A stretch of 63,741 nucleotides of DNA from Bacillus mobilis (GCF_001884045.1 NZ_MACF01000125.1:1-63741); one strand, 5' to 3'. Shown: positions 26,192-38,404, counted from the first letter of the stretch. Program-made: numbers and translations. Notes: generated by a model from the sequence alone, not told the origin.

Positions 26192-27334
26192 TTACCTCAT
26201 CACTTCATGTAATTTTGGCATCGTCTCTTTCACAATACCTTCAAATTGTTTTACTTCTTCCATCGTGTTTTCTGGTGCCAAACTAATGCGAATAGCACTC
26301 GCAGCAGCTGCATGTGGTACTCCCATTGAGACTAACACTCTGCTCACTTCATTTGCTTTTGAAGAACAAGCAGACTTCGTCGATACATATACACCGTGCT
26401 CTTCTAAAGCATGAACGACCACTTCTGGTTTTAAACCAACAAATGATACATTTAAAATATGCGGTGCTGCATATGCAAGCGACGTATTGATCGTTACATC
26501 TTCCATCTCTTTAAAGAAACGGACAAGCTCTGTTTGTAAATTGTGCAAATGAGCTATCTTTTCCTTCACTTGTTCCATTGTCATGCGAAGTGCTTTCACC
26601 ATCGCTACAATACCAGGTAAGTTTTCTGTACCAGAGCGATACTTAAGCTCTTGTTGACCACCTGATAAAATTGGATCTAACCTTACGCCATCACGCACAT
26701 AAAGAAGACCCGTTCCTTTTACACTGTGGAATTTATGTCCAGATATTGAGCAAAGATCAATATGAGAAGCATATAAATCAAGCGGTACTTTTCCTATCCC
26801 TTGTACATGGTCCACATGGAATCTTATTTTCGGATAGTTAGATAATAACGTTCCAATTTCAGCAACAGGCTGAATTGCTCCAGTCTCGTTGTTCACGTGA
26901 ATAATTGACACAAGAATCGTATCTTCACGAAGTGCTCGTTTTACATCCTCTACCGATACAACACCATGCTCATTAACCGGTAAATATGTTACATCAAAAC
27001 CGAGATCTTCTAATTGTTTATATGCTTCAAACACAGACGCGTGTTCAATATTTGTTGTAATGATATGTTTACCGCGCGAACGATTCCTCATCGCTATTCC
27101 TTTAATCGCAAGGTTATTCCCTTCCGTTCCACCTGATGTGAAAATAATCTCAGAAGGTTTAACGTGAAGAAGCTGCGCTGCAATCGTTCTTGATTGTGTT
27201 AATAGACGCTCTGCCTCTCCTCCAAGCGAATGAATAGAAGAAGGGTTTCCAAAATATTTTCCAGCAACCGTTACGTACGATTGAAGGGCTTCTGGATATG
27301 GCTTCGTCGTCGCACTATTATCAAAATAGATCAT
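26192..27334 (-). CDS. nifZ: Cysteine desulfurase, NifS/IscS family (NifZ)
   Basis: This PLP enzyme releases sulfur from cysteine. It is 380 residues long, with the PLP lysine in ISGHKFHSVKG near residue 200 and the active cysteine in TKSACSSKANEV near residue 323. Its position directly upstream of thiI matches the B. subtilis gene nifZ, whose product supplies ThiI with sulfur for tRNA 4-thiouridine. A GGGGAAG ribosome site precedes the ATG. Its promoter must lie in the 165 bases between it and ezrA. Confidence 0.92.
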   Translation of the reverse strand: MIYFDNSATTKPYPEALQSYVTVAGKYFGNPSSIHSLGGEAERLLTQSRTIAAQLLHVKPSEIIFTSGGTEGNNLAIKGIAMRNRSRGKHIITTNIEHASVFEAYKQLEDLGFDVTYLPVNEHGVVSVEDVKRALREDTILVSIIHVNNETGAIQPVAEIGTLLSNYPKIRFHVDHVQGIGKVPLDLYASHIDLCSISGHKFHSVKGTGLLYVRDGVRLDPILSGGQQELKYRSGTENLPGIVAMVKALRMTMEQVKEKIAHLHNLQTELVRFFKEMEDVTINTSLAYAAPHILNVSFVGLKPEVVVHALEEHGVYVSTKSACSSKANEVSRVLVSMGVPHAAAASAIRISLAPENTMEEVKQFEGIVKETMPKLHEVMR

Positions 27335-27494
27335 CGTTCTTCCCCTTTCAGCGCTATCACATCATATAATCATATCACAAATACGTGTCATTACGCTAAG
27401 ACTACTAAAAGGTTCCGTTATATTTTAAAACGAATAACCTTACTGTATTCCGCTATTCATTATAGCAACATCGTCCCTAAAATTACACAAAAAA

Positions 27495-29299
<1,805 letters not shown>

Positions 29300-29422
29300 C
29301 TATATTTAACAACTAACAATGTACTAATCATACCATGTAATGGCTTGTTTTTGACCTAGTTTTTTTTAAAATTTCATGTTTCTTTCAATGCAATTGTAAT
29401 CTTTCTCAATCTTCTGTTTCGA

Positions 29423-30265
29423 TTAGCTTCCATCATCAAATGATTGTAATAACGGGTTCTCTTCCATATGGGATACGAAATAAATTTTGCGTGCAAGTGG
29501 TGGTTCAATAGAAATCGCATGCACATTCCCTTGCTTTACCGCTTGCTTTACTGACATTTCTGGAAGTAACGTAATACCAAGTCCAGCTCCGACCATCGCA
29601 AGCATCGGTTCTGCATAAGAAGTTTCAAATGCAATGATTGGTTTCGCACCTATCCCCTGAAACATATTCGTAATCATTTTCCTTACATCACAGATTTCTG
29701 GGTATACGATTAACTTTTCATTTTGCAAATCTTCCATTCGGATCACTGTTTTCTCTTTATAAAGATGATCGTTTGAAACGACACAAACAATTTTTTCTTC
29801 TCGCACTTCTTTTATACACGTAGCGCCTTCTACTACTGAATCGACGAACATCGCTTCAATCTTCCGTTCTTTAAAGAGTCCCATTAGTACTTTCGTATGC
29901 TCAATTTTCCATTCTACTTCGAATTCTTCACCTAATACATCTTTACATTTTGATATGTAATGAGCTGCTAAACTTGGCAATATACCTATAGAGATTTTCC
30001 GCTTCTCTTGAAAAGTCTTCATTTCGGCTTTCACTTCATATATGTGTTTCAAAATCGGTAACATTCTTGTTATAAATAACTCTCCAGCCTCTGTTAACTC
30101 CACTCCTTGCGCAGAACGCTTCAGTAAAGTAACCTCTAAATCCGCTTCTAATCTTTGAATTTGCTTACTAAGCGCCGGTTGAGAAATATGTAAAAGCTTA
30201 CTCGCCTTCGATAAACTTCGCGTATTCTTTACTTCAATAAACGATCGTGCTGCCTCCAAATCCAT
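29423..30265 (-). CDS. LysR family transcriptional regulator
   Basis: This 280-residue LysR-type regulator starts MDLEAARSFIEVKNTRSLSK, and its helix-turn-helix (KASKLLHISQPALSKQI) lies at about residues 20-36. The C-terminal effector domain has the usual two-lobe fold. The start at 30265 follows AGAGGTG; a longer reading is less likely. It is divergent from a DMT transporter gene 125 bases away, which is the classical arrangement for control of that gene. The inducer is unknown. Confidence 0.85.
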   Translation of the reverse strand: MDLEAARSFIEVKNTRSLSKASKLLHISQPALSKQIQRLEADLEVTLLKRSAQGVELTEAGELFITRMLPILKHIYEVKAEMKTFQEKRKISIGILPSLAAHYISKCKDVLGEEFEVEWKIEHTKVLMGLFKERKIEAMFVDSVVEGATCIKEVREEKIVCVVSNDHLYKEKTVIRMEDLQNEKLIVYPEICDVRKMITNMFQGIGAKPIIAFETSYAEPMLAMVGAGLGITLLPEMSVKQAVKQGNVHAISIEPPLARKIYFVSHMEENPLLQSFDDGS

Positions 30266-30389
30266 CGTACACACCTCTAACAAAAAGTTATAACTGTCAT
30301 AAAAAATCGATATTTCCTTCTATAAACAATTACTCTTTATACTTATTTCATCAACTTACTATAACGAAATATAAAGGGGAATGAAACTC

Positions 30390-31334
30390 TTGAACAAAAA
30401 ACAAATGCTACTCGGATCCCTCCTATGCTTACTTGCCGTAACTGCTTGGGGATTTATGTTTCCTGTCATGGCAAATGCCCTGCAGTTTATCGATCCGTTT
30501 TTCTTCACAACTATCCGATACGGATCAGCAGCTATTATTTTTCTTATTTTGCTATTCATTACTGAAGGAAAAACTTCACTCCGCTTAGAAAAAAGAACAC
30601 TTTCGTTATTCTTTTACGGAACGGTCGGCTTCGCTGGATACGGTTTTCTCGTTTTTTACGGTCAACAACTTGCCGGACCTTCTGGAGCCATCCATGCCGC
30701 GATGATCCAGTCTCTTATGCCACTCATCGCTTTATTATTGCAGTGGCTAACAAAAAATAAACGTCCACAAAACTACACATTCCTTTGTATGTTCGTTGCA
30801 TTGCTCGGTGTTATGCTTGTCATTTCAAAAGGAAATATTCACTTATTATTTGGAGCTGCCAGTCACCTCTCAACAAATATACTTATGCTATGCGGCGTTA
30901 CTTGCTGGGTCATTTATACGAACGGCGGTGCTCGTTTTCAATCTTGGTCACCACTCAGGTATACGACGTTAACTTGTCTATTCGGCTCAATTTCACTCAT
31001 CGTTATCGTCACTTTCTTCACTTACACAAACGTCATTACTGTACCTTCACTACGTACAATTATGAACGTTCGTTTTGAACTCTTGTATATGTCGATTATT
31101 GCAGGTGTTATCGCTGTATTTTGCTGGAACACAGGAAATCGCTATATTTCATCTATTAACGGCATATTATTTATGAATTTAGTTCCTATACTTGCACTTA
31201 TCGGTTCCATCTTTCGAGGTTATACAGTCGACAAAATTGAAATTTCCGGAGCCTCTTTAACAATTATCGCGCTAATATGCAACAATGTATGGCAAAGAAA
31301 AGAAAGCACAAAAATCCCCACCTCAGTTCGTTAG
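30390..31334 (+). CDS. DMT superfamily transporter (EamA family)
   Basis: This ten-helix transporter of the drug/metabolite superfamily has 314 residues and two EamA repeats. Substrates of such proteins include amino acids and small metabolites. The TTG start at 30390 (MNKKQMLLGS) has AAAGGGG 10 bases upstream; the ATG at 30381 is too close to it. Control by the divergent LysR gene is likely. A strong terminator follows. Confidence 0.8.
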   Translation: MNKKQMLLGSLLCLLAVTAWGFMFPVMANALQFIDPFFFTTIRYGSAAIIFLILLFITEGKTSLRLEKRTLSLFFYGTVGFAGYGFLVFYGQQLAGPSGAIHAAMIQSLMPLIALLLQWLTKNKRPQNYTFLCMFVALLGVMLVISKGNIHLLFGAASHLSTNILMLCGVTCWVIYTNGGARFQSWSPLRYTTLTCLFGSISLIVIVTFFTYTNVITVPSLRTIMNVRFELLYMSIIAGVIAVFCWNTGNRYISSINGILFMNLVPILALIGSIFRGYTVDKIEISGASLTIIALICNNVWQRKESTKIPTSVR

Positions 31335-31347
31335 GTGGGGATTTTTC
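31310..31347. terminator. Bidirectional terminator
   Basis: AAAATCCCCACCT pairs with AGGTGGGGATTTTT around a nine-base loop, between the transporter gene and refZ. Confidence 0.85.
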
Positions 31348-31984
31348 ACATATGAACAGCTCTTGGCCATTCCTGATACATATTCGTTATACATAATGTT
31401 TGTTCCATCCATTGTTCAATTTCCTTCGTGTACATTTCTATGAAAAATGTCTCAGACGGAAAAGAATGCAGCACTTCTGATATATATTGCGGATATAAAA
31501 ACGGCATATTCATCATGCCTTTTAATTGTGTCATAAACATTGTAAAAGATACCTTTTTGAATTCTCGTTTCATTTGTCCTTGCTTTATGATTTGCTCTAC
31601 ATAATATCTTTCTTTAGAAAAATAAATGGTCATCACTTCGCGAATTAATGTCGTATCCAGTGAAAGCTCTCGGTAGAAGAAACGTGTCAGTTCCCTATTT
31701 TCAAATTGATATCGTAAAATCCCACGCACCATTTGCACCATTACATCTTTAGCCGACAAATACTCTCTCTGTTCAAAGGACGTTTCAATCACATGAATAT
31801 ACCCTTCTAAAAAATCCGTAATAAGCTGCTCTAATAGGCCTTGCTTTCCAGCAAAATAATATGAAATATTCGCTACATTCACATCCGCTCGCTTTGCAAT
31901 GTCTCGCACTGACGTTCCATCATAACCTTTCGTGTTAAACAACGATATTGCCGCATCAATTACTTTTTGTTTCGTCTGTTTCAT
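31346..31984 (-). CDS. refZ: TetR family regulator, probable RefZ
   Basis: This 212-residue TetR-fold protein has the N-terminal helix-turn-helix VRDIAKRADVNVANISYYF at about residues 24-42. Position beside the fRMsr gene matches B. subtilis refZ (yttP), whose product binds sites near the origin and helps place the division septum at sporulation. The assignment rests on synteny as well as fold. GAGAGGA lies nine bases before the ATG at 31984. It is divergent from fRMsr. Confidence 0.75.
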   Translation of the reverse strand: MKQTKQKVIDAAISLFNTKGYDGTSVRDIAKRADVNVANISYYFAGKQGLLEQLITDFLEGYIHVIETSFEQREYLSAKDVMVQMVRGILRYQFENRELTRFFYRELSLDTTLIREVMTIYFSKERYYVEQIIKQGQMKREFKKVSFTMFMTQLKGMMNMPFLYPQYISEVLHSFPSETFFIEMYTKEIEQWMEQTLCITNMYQEWPRAVHM

Positions 31985-32131
31985 GCGCTCACTTCCTCTC
32001 ACTGAACAGCTATAGTTTAAATTTCTTGACTTTTAAGACAAATTCCTTTAATTTTCTATCGACAAAGTCATGTGAAATACATCGTATTTTGCTAATATTT
32101 TACACATCTCGATAAAAAAGGGGCTGTTTCC

Positions 32132-32611
32132 ATGTTTACTAAAGAAAGTTATGCAGGATCTCGCGTGCAGCAATATGAGACAGTAATTAAACAACTGGAT
32201 GCATTATTAACTGGCGAATCAAACGTAGTCGCAAATTTATCAAATGCGTCCGCACTATTAAACCAATTTTTTGATCGTGTGAATTGGGTTGGCTTTTATG
32301 TAACAGAAGGAAATCAGCTTGTTCTTGGACCATTCCAAGGAATGCCTGCTTGCGTGCGCATTCCATTTGGACGAGGCGTTTGCGGCGTTGCAGCTGAAAC
32401 AAAAACAACGCAGCTTGTAGCAGACGTTCACCAATTCCCAGGACATATCGCTTGCGATAGTGCTTCGAATTCAGAAATCGTTGTACCGATTGTGAAAGAA
32501 GAAACTGTCATTGGTGTACTTGATATTGATAGCCCTGAAAAAAATCGTTTTGATGAAGTAGATCAGCGCTATTTAGAAAAGTTTGTGGAAACACTCTTAA
32601 AACATATTTAA
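32132..32611 (+). CDS. msrC: Free methionine-(R)-sulfoxide reductase, GAF-domain type
   Basis: The enzyme reduces free L-methionine-(R)-sulfoxide. It is a single GAF domain of 159 residues with the three cysteines Cys74, Cys84 and Cys108, spaced as in the E. coli enzyme (84, 94, 118). The B. subtilis homologue is ytsP. It neighbours refZ, as in that species. A ribosome site (AAAGGGG) precedes the ATG. Confidence 0.88.
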   Translation: MFTKESYAGSRVQQYETVIKQLDALLTGESNVVANLSNASALLNQFFDRVNWVGFYVTEGNQLVLGPFQGMPACVRIPFGRGVCGVAAETKTTQLVADVHQFPGHIACDSASNSEIVVPIVKEETVIGVLDIDSPEKNRFDEVDQRYLEKFVETLLKHI

Positions 32612-32613
32612 AA

Positions 32614-32672
32614 AGAAAAGAGCGAGTTATCGATTGCGTACATCACGTACGAAACCGATAGCTCACTCTTTT
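32614..32672. terminator. Long bidirectional terminator
   Basis: A 20-bp imperfect stem (AAAAGAGCGAG and TATCG and CGTAC with their complements) has an ATCAC loop and T-tracts on both strands. It separates msrC and the methionine gamma-lyase gene. Confidence 0.8.
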
Positions 32673-33848
32673 TTATTGATTCACAGTAGATATTTTCTTT
32701 AACGCCTGCTCTAGATCAGACACGATATCTTCCCATGATTCTAAACCGACAGATAAACGTATTAAATTATCATAAATGCCCATTTCTTGTCTTAACTCAG
32801 CTGGAATCGCAGCGTGCGTCATCGTTGCCGGATGCTGAATTAACGTTTCTGTATCCCCTAAACTTACGGCAATTGTAATAAAATGAAGGTCATTGATAAA
32901 CGCTTGCGTCTCTTCTTTTCCGCCTTTTACTGAAAAAGAAATCACACCGCCGCCTCGTTTCATTTGGCGAGATGCTAACTCACCTTCTGGATACCAAACA
33001 CCTTCTACCGCATCATGATTTTTCAAGAACGATACAATTTTTTCGGCATTATCACAATGACGGTCCATTCTTACCGCTAACGTCTTTAATCCGCGTAACA
33101 ATAACCATGCATCAAACGGCGCCATAATACCGCCAATATCTTTTCGCATCGGGCGAATTTTTTCAGCTAACGCTTTCGTTTTACAAATCGTTACACCCGC
33201 CACAACATCGCCATGACCACCAATATATTTTGTCGCACTATGCACAACTGCGTCACAACCAAGCTCAAGCGGTCTTTGTAAATAAGGTGAACAAAACGTA
33301 TTATCAACAACGACAAGTAAGCCATTTCGCTTCGCAACCCGAATAACTTGTTTTAAATCGATTAATTTCATCGTTGGATTAATCGGTGTTTCAACGAAAA
33401 TAACCTTTGTATTTGGACGGATTTTATTTTCGACATCATCCTCTGTCTCCATATCACAAAACGAATGCGTAATCATGAACTTCTCTTCTAATACTTCTAA
33501 AAAACCGTACGTGCACCCGTATAATCCATTTGAACAAATAATATGATCTCCAGCTTTTAGAAAACCAATTAATGTTGCGGAAATAGCTGCCATACCAGAT
33601 CCAAAGGCAAGAGCTTCTTCTCCTCCTTCTAACACCGCCATACGTTCTTCAAATAATTTTACTGTTGGATTTCCAAGTCTTGAGTAAATATAAGACGGAT
33701 CCACTCCCGCAAAACTCGCCTCCCCTTGCTGCGCAGTCTCAAATGTAAATGTAGACGTTTGAAATAACGGTGGCGTTAAACTTCCTTTATGTTCCTCTGA
33801 TGTATACCCGTGATGAATTAACGCTGTCTCCATATGCTTCTTTTTCAT
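32673..33848 (-). CDS. mgl: Methionine gamma-lyase
   Basis: This PLP enzyme of the trans-sulfuration family has 391 residues. The PLP lysine is in HSATKYIGGHGDVVAG near residue 208. The cysteine in NGLYGCTYGFLE matches the active-site cysteine that marks methionine gamma-lyase, which cuts methionine to methanethiol, ammonia and 2-oxobutyrate. Cystathionine lyase or synthase activity cannot be fully excluded. It is monocistronic. TGTAAGCGTTTTAT at 33926-33939 is a weak cre-like match upstream. Confidence 0.8.
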   Translation of the reverse strand: MKKKHMETALIHHGYTSEEHKGSLTPPLFQTSTFTFETAQQGEASFAGVDPSYIYSRLGNPTVKLFEERMAVLEGGEEALAFGSGMAAISATLIGFLKAGDHIICSNGLYGCTYGFLEVLEEKFMITHSFCDMETEDDVENKIRPNTKVIFVETPINPTMKLIDLKQVIRVAKRNGLLVVVDNTFCSPYLQRPLELGCDAVVHSATKYIGGHGDVVAGVTICKTKALAEKIRPMRKDIGGIMAPFDAWLLLRGLKTLAVRMDRHCDNAEKIVSFLKNHDAVEGVWYPEGELASRQMKRGGGVISFSVKGGKEETQAFINDLHFITIAVSLGDTETLIQHPATMTHAAIPAELRQEMGIYDNLIRLSVGLESWEDIVSDLEQALKKISTVNQ

Positions 33849-34027
33849 AAAAACATCCCCTTTTATGTTTTTACTGCCGCATATTCATCAACAAAAAATT
33901 AATGAACATTTTTTACTACATTTTATGTAAGCGTTTTATTTGTGTTTCTATCACTTCTTTTATATCGTTTTAAATTCCTTCTTGTTAATTTCCAAAATTT
34001 ATATGCATAAAACAAAAACGTACTTGC

Positions 34028-34056
34028 TTGACGAAACTCTGGGTAAAAGATATAAT
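34028..34056 (+). promoter_or_regulatory. rpsD promoter
   Basis: TTGACG and TATAAT are separated by exactly 17 bases. It is a strong sigma-A promoter about 190 bases upstream of rpsD. Confidence 0.85.
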
Positions 34057-34062
34057 AGCGTT

Positions 34063-34248
34063 TGTGTAAAATAAAAAGGCAGCCTTGTAATGTGAGTTTA
34101 TCGTTTGTATTTTGTTCCTCTACGGAGGTGTATCTCGTAACTCCCTGCTGCTGGAGCGAAGGTACATGAAAACAAAATGCCCGTAAATATCGATTACGTC
34201 TGTTTTTATTTTACGTAAATAAAAACATTTTTAAAGGAGGAGTCAACT
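34063..34248 (+). promoter_or_regulatory. rpsD leader, probable S4 autoregulatory site
   Basis: This is the 186-base untranslated leader between the promoter and rpsD. In B. subtilis S4 represses its own monocistronic gene through a structured leader. Here the leader has several potential stems (CTACGGAGG, CTGCTGCTGGAG regions), but I could not fold it. The position and length fit. Confidence 0.55.
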
Positions 34249-34851
34249 ATGGCTCGTTATACAGGTCCAGCTTGGAAACTGTCTCGTCGTCTTGGAATCT
34301 CTCTAAGCGGCACAGGAAAAGAATTAGAAAAACGCCCTTACGCACCAGGTCCTCACGGTCCTAACCAACGTAAGAAACTTTCAGAATACGGTTTACAATT
34401 ACAAGAGAAACAAAAACTTCGTCACATGTACGGCATGACTGAGCGTCAATTCCGTCGCACATTTGACCAAGCAGGTAAAATGCCTGGTAAGCACGGCGAA
34501 AACTTCATGATCCTTCTTGAAGCTCGTCTTGACAACTTAGTTTACCGTATGGGCTTAGCTCGCACTCGTCGTGCAGCTCGCCAATTAGTAAACCACGGTC
34601 ACATCACAGTTGATGGATCTCGCGTAGATATCCCATCTTACCGTGTAAAACCTGGTCAAACAATCAGCGTTCGCGAAAAATCTAACAGCCTTGTTGTTGT
34701 TAAAGAAGCGATCGAAGTTAACAACTTCGTACCAGAATACTTAACTTTCGATGCTGATAAGTTAGAAGCTACTTACACTCGTCACGCTGAGCGTTCTGAG
34801 TTAGCAGCTGAAATCAACGAAGCATTAATCGTAGAGTTCTACTCTCGTTAA
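34249..34851 (+). CDS. rpsD: 30S ribosomal protein S4
   Basis: S4 is a primary rRNA-binding protein of the small subunit and initiates assembly of the body of the 30S particle. The 200-residue length is standard for Bacillus. The N-terminus [20 protein letters not shown] is a signature, and the S4 RNA-binding domain lies at about residues 90-160. AAAGGAGG precedes the ATG. It is a single-gene unit with a strong promoter, leader and terminator, next to tyrS as in B. subtilis. Confidence 0.98.
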   Translation: MARYTGPAWKLSRRLGISLSGTGKELEKRPYAPGPHGPNQRKKLSEYGLQLQEKQKLRHMYGMTERQFRRTFDQAGKMPGKHGENFMILLEARLDNLVYRMGLARTRRAARQLVNHGHITVDGSRVDIPSYRVKPGQTISVREKSNSLVVVKEAIEVNNFVPEYLTFDADKLEATYTRHAERSELAAEINEALIVEFYSR

Positions 34852-34855
34852 TGAC

Positions 34856-34886
34856 AAAAAGCCAATCCTCTGGATTGGCTTTTTTC
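34856..34886 (+). terminator. rpsD terminator
   Basis: AAAAAGCCAATCC pairs with GGATTGGCTTTTTT around TCT. Confidence 0.9.
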
Positions 34887-34905
34887 GTTTATATATAAAA
34901 TAAAA

Positions 34906-35034
34906 TTATTTATTTTCCTCTTTCTGAACATATACATAAGCATCTTTCTGCTCTTTATGTACATCCACCTTCGAATTCTCTGCAAGCTGACCCGCGTTTA
35001 GCAAAGAAAAAATAATGAGCGCTTCTAGTGACAT
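34906..35034 (-). CDS. 42-residue uncharacterised small protein
   Basis: The short frame starts MSLEALIIFSLLNAGQLAEN and ends with a charged tail (DVHKEQKDAYVYVQKEENK). A ribosome site (AAAGGAG) lies about 12 bases upstream. It has one weakly hydrophobic segment at residues 3-13. It sits between the rpsD terminator and a divergent membrane gene at 35185. I do not recognise it. The charged, non-random composition and the ribosome site favour a real gene. Confidence 0.5.
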   Translation of the reverse strand: MSLEALIIFSLLNAGQLAENSKVDVHKEQKDAYVYVQKEENK

Positions 35035-35184
35035 TTTGTTTTACCACTCCTTTCTAGTTGTTATACATTTATCATACCGCTTACATGTGATTTCCGTATG
35101 AACTCGAAAAGGAGATTACAACAAAAAGGTTACAGGAATACGAATGCACGCTATAATAACCATAAAATAGGAGGTTGATTCATT

Positions 35185-35487
35185 TTGACAATAAACCAAA
35201 TGGTTCAATTGGGTAGTGCATGTATGTTCTTTACTACTTCCGCGCTTATTAATTGGTATCAGGGGAGTAATTTGATAGATGATCCTGATGAATGGAAATA
35301 TAGCGCTAAGTTTACAAATTACTTTAAAGGCACCGTTTCAGATTACCAAGATATTTATCAAATCGATTTCTTTATATATGCAGCAAAATTTTATCCAACA
35401 GCATTTGTTGTTATGCTCATTAGCTTACTTTATCTGCTCATATTAATTCTTCATATTCTATTTACAAGAACTCGTAAGGCAATCTAA
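35185..35487 (+). CDS. DUF4306-like two-helix membrane protein
   Basis: The 100-residue protein has two membrane helices, about residues 8-26 and 70-93. An exterior loop of about 45 residues (SNLIDDPDEWKYSAKF) lies between them. The family assignment DUF4306 (YjdJ-like) is tentative. The TTG start has AGGAGG 10 bases upstream. It is a lone gene between rpsD and tyrS. Its function is unknown. Confidence 0.6.
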   Translation: MTINQMVQLGSACMFFTTSALINWYQGSNLIDDPDEWKYSAKFTNYFKGTVSDYQDIYQIDFFIYAAKFYPTAFVVMLISLLYLLILILHILFTRTRKAI

Positions 35488-35501
35488 ATTTATACATAAA
35501 A

Positions 35502-35539
35502 ACCCCGAATCATAAACTTTCAGCCTACAATTCGGGGTA
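35502..35539. terminator. tyrS terminator
   Basis: ACCCCGAAT pairs with ATTCGGGGT around a loop of about 20 bases. TTTTTATG follows on the minus strand, so tyrS is the main user. Confidence 0.7.
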
Positions 35540-35563
35540 CTATTTGTTTATATTCGGTTCTAA

Positions 35564-36823
<1,260 letters not shown>

Positions 36824-36839
36824 CTACATACTCTCCTTT

Positions 36840-37128
36840 AAGTTCATTACTGGCGTGAAGGTTGAAAACATAAAAAAATCGCCCCTTGAAATAAGGGACG
36901 ATTTTGATTATCGCGTTACCACCCTAGTTGCAGGCCAAAAAAGCCTACCACCTTATTTACATAACGGCTTAGCACCGTCTTTTCCCTTTTGAATACAATT
37001 CAATCGAAAAAAGATGCTCTAGGGGCGTAATTCGCGATCATCTATGTGCTGATTTTCACCGGCCATCAGCTCTCTAAAACAGGGAAATGATCACTACTTC
37101 TCCCTTTCCACGCTCAATTATTCATATA
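36840..37128 (-). promoter_or_regulatory. T-box riboswitch of tyrS
   Basis: The conserved antiterminator sequence AGGGTGGTAACGCG lies at 36925-36912 on the minus strand. Its TGGT bulge pairs with the ACCA end of uncharged tRNA-Tyr. A TAC (Tyr) specifier candidate sits in GAATTACGC (37029-37027) of stem I. The terminator is the AAAATCGTCCCTT / AAGGGGCGATTTTTTT hairpin at about 36870-36904. Uncharged tRNA-Tyr would favour readthrough into tyrS. Confidence 0.93.
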
Positions 37129-37134
37129 CTTTTC

Positions 37135-37164
37135 TTTATACCATCATTTACATAGGCGTGTCAA
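37135..37164 (-). promoter_or_regulatory. tyrS promoter
   Basis: On the minus strand TTGACA (37164-37159) and TATAAA (37140-37135) are separated by 18 bases. It lies just before the T-box leader. Confidence 0.85.
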
Positions 37165-37196
37165 ATAGAGGTCGGGTTTCTCTTCTTGCCAATCCT

Positions 37197-37448
37197 TTAC
37201 AACGTCACAAAGAGTATCGTAATAAGAGAAAGAATTGGAACCCCAACTAATAACGATACGTGAAACACAACTGATAAATCATTCCCAATCATCGCCTCCA
37301 CAGGATCTTTCGCTGGAGAACCAAGAAAGCCAATGAATCGGTCGAAGCGACTTACCGTTTTTGGAAAATCCGGTATTTCTACATGGTCACTATCTAAATG
37401 CTGTTTTAATTTATATTCACTCTTAAAGGGATTTTCGCTCAATTTCAT
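37197..37448 (-). CDS. Single-pass membrane protein, putative anti-sigma partner
   Basis: The 83-residue product has a soluble N-terminal part of about 57 residues rich in charge and one C-terminal membrane helix (VVFHVSLLVGVPILSLITIL). Its frame begins inside the 3' end of the ECF sigma gene, overlapping by 26 bases. The ribosome site GGAGG fits the TTG at 37442 better than the ATG at 37448. Location and topology suggest an anti-sigma factor, but no known anti-sigma domain is visible. Confidence 0.55.
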   Translation of the reverse strand: MKLSENPFKSEYKLKQHLDSDHVEIPDFPKTVSRFDRFIGFLGSPAKDPVEAMIGNDLSVVFHVSLLVGVPILSLITILFVTL

Positions 37449-37968
37449 CCACCTCCAGCAATTGTTTCAATTTCTTTATCCCGTTATGAAGTCTCGACTT
37501 CACTGTTCCAATCGGAATGTTTAATATCTCCGCAATTTCTTTTTGCTGCATATCATGATAATAAGAAAGAATAAGGACAGCTCTCTGCTCTTCCGGAACT
37601 TTCAAAATTGCTTCTCTTACTGTGAGCCGATCTTCGTGAGAAAATTCTTTTTCCTGGATCGGCACTAAAAATGGCAAAAGCATACGCCACTTTTTTCTTC
37701 TATTTAATTTATTAATCATAAGCCGATAACCAATTTGAAATAAATACGTTTTTATTTTACCTTTTTCAAGTTCATACACATGTTTCTTTCGTTCTAGCGT
37801 CAAAAACGTATCTTGCACAAGGTCGATACTTAATTGTTCATCTCGGTTAAATCGATATAAAAATGTGTATAGCGCTGGTTTGATCAAAACATATAGTTTT
37901 TCTCCCGCCTGTTTATCTCCATTTTGATACGCAAGCATGAGTTCCTCCTCAATCCCAATCTGCGCCAT
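37423..37968 (-). CDS. ECF-type RNA polymerase sigma factor
   Basis: This 181-residue group 4 sigma factor has region 2 near residues 25-90 (LYTFLYRFNRDEQLSIDLVQ, then DTF) and region 4 near residues 120-170 (EEQRAVLILSYYHDMQQKE). It is not clearly one of the B. subtilis set, and its target promoters are unknown. The 5' end overlaps the stop region of the upstream membrane gene by 20 bases, and the 3' end overlaps the small membrane gene. The overlaps favour coupled translation of a membrane sensor, sigma and anti-sigma. Confidence 0.85.
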   Translation of the reverse strand: MAQIGIEEELMLAYQNGDKQAGEKLYVLIKPALYTFLYRFNRDEQLSIDLVQDTFLTLERKKHVYELEKGKIKTYLFQIGYRLMINKLNRRKKWRMLLPFLVPIQEKEFSHEDRLTVREAILKVPEEQRAVLILSYYHDMQQKEIAEILNIPIGTVKSRLHNGIKKLKQLLEVDEIERKSL

Positions 37969-38404
37969 GATTTTTGATCTCCTTTATTCCTTTTAACGTT
38001 AATGAAATGCGGGAAATTAAATAGCAACTTGCGACAATAATCCATACTTGTGATTGATTCGTAAAAAATTGAACATACGGGTTTTGTATTGTCTGTCCCG
38101 TTGAAACTAAAATATTTAATGCTTGCACACATATGCATGCATACACTGCAAGACAAACCGAAATCGTATCAAATACATTCCAGCGAAAATATACTTTTGT
38201 TTTTGTAAAATCAATTTTATATCCATTTTTTCTTACTATATGTTTTCTATCAAACGGAATAATGATGGAAAACATAATACTCATCATGACTCCAGCTGTA
38301 AACATTGAAACTTTAAATCCAATTGGCATTGGTAAAAACATTCCACAAGAGAATACAACTATAATTCCAATTAAAGCAAAAGCAAGAAGTAATTTATTAG
38401 ACAT
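37949..38404 (-). CDS. Four-helix membrane protein upstream of the ECF sigma gene
   Basis: I do not recognise this 151-residue protein. It has helices near residues 5-22, 30-50, 75-98 and 113-135, and a basic cytoplasmic linker (FDRKHIVRKNGYKIDF). The start at 38404 is set by GAGGGAGG about six bases upstream; a longer frame to 38467 has no ribosome site. Its stop codon lies inside the sigma gene. As first gene of the cassette it may be the signal-sensing partner. Confidence 0.55.
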   Translation of the reverse strand: MSNKLLLAFALIGIIVVFSCGMFLPMPIGFKVSMFTAGVMMSIMFSIIIPFDRKHIVRKNGYKIDFTKTKVYFRWNVFDTISVCLAVYACICVQALNILVSTGQTIQNPYVQFFTNQSQVWIIVASCYLISRISLTLKGIKEIKNHGADWD

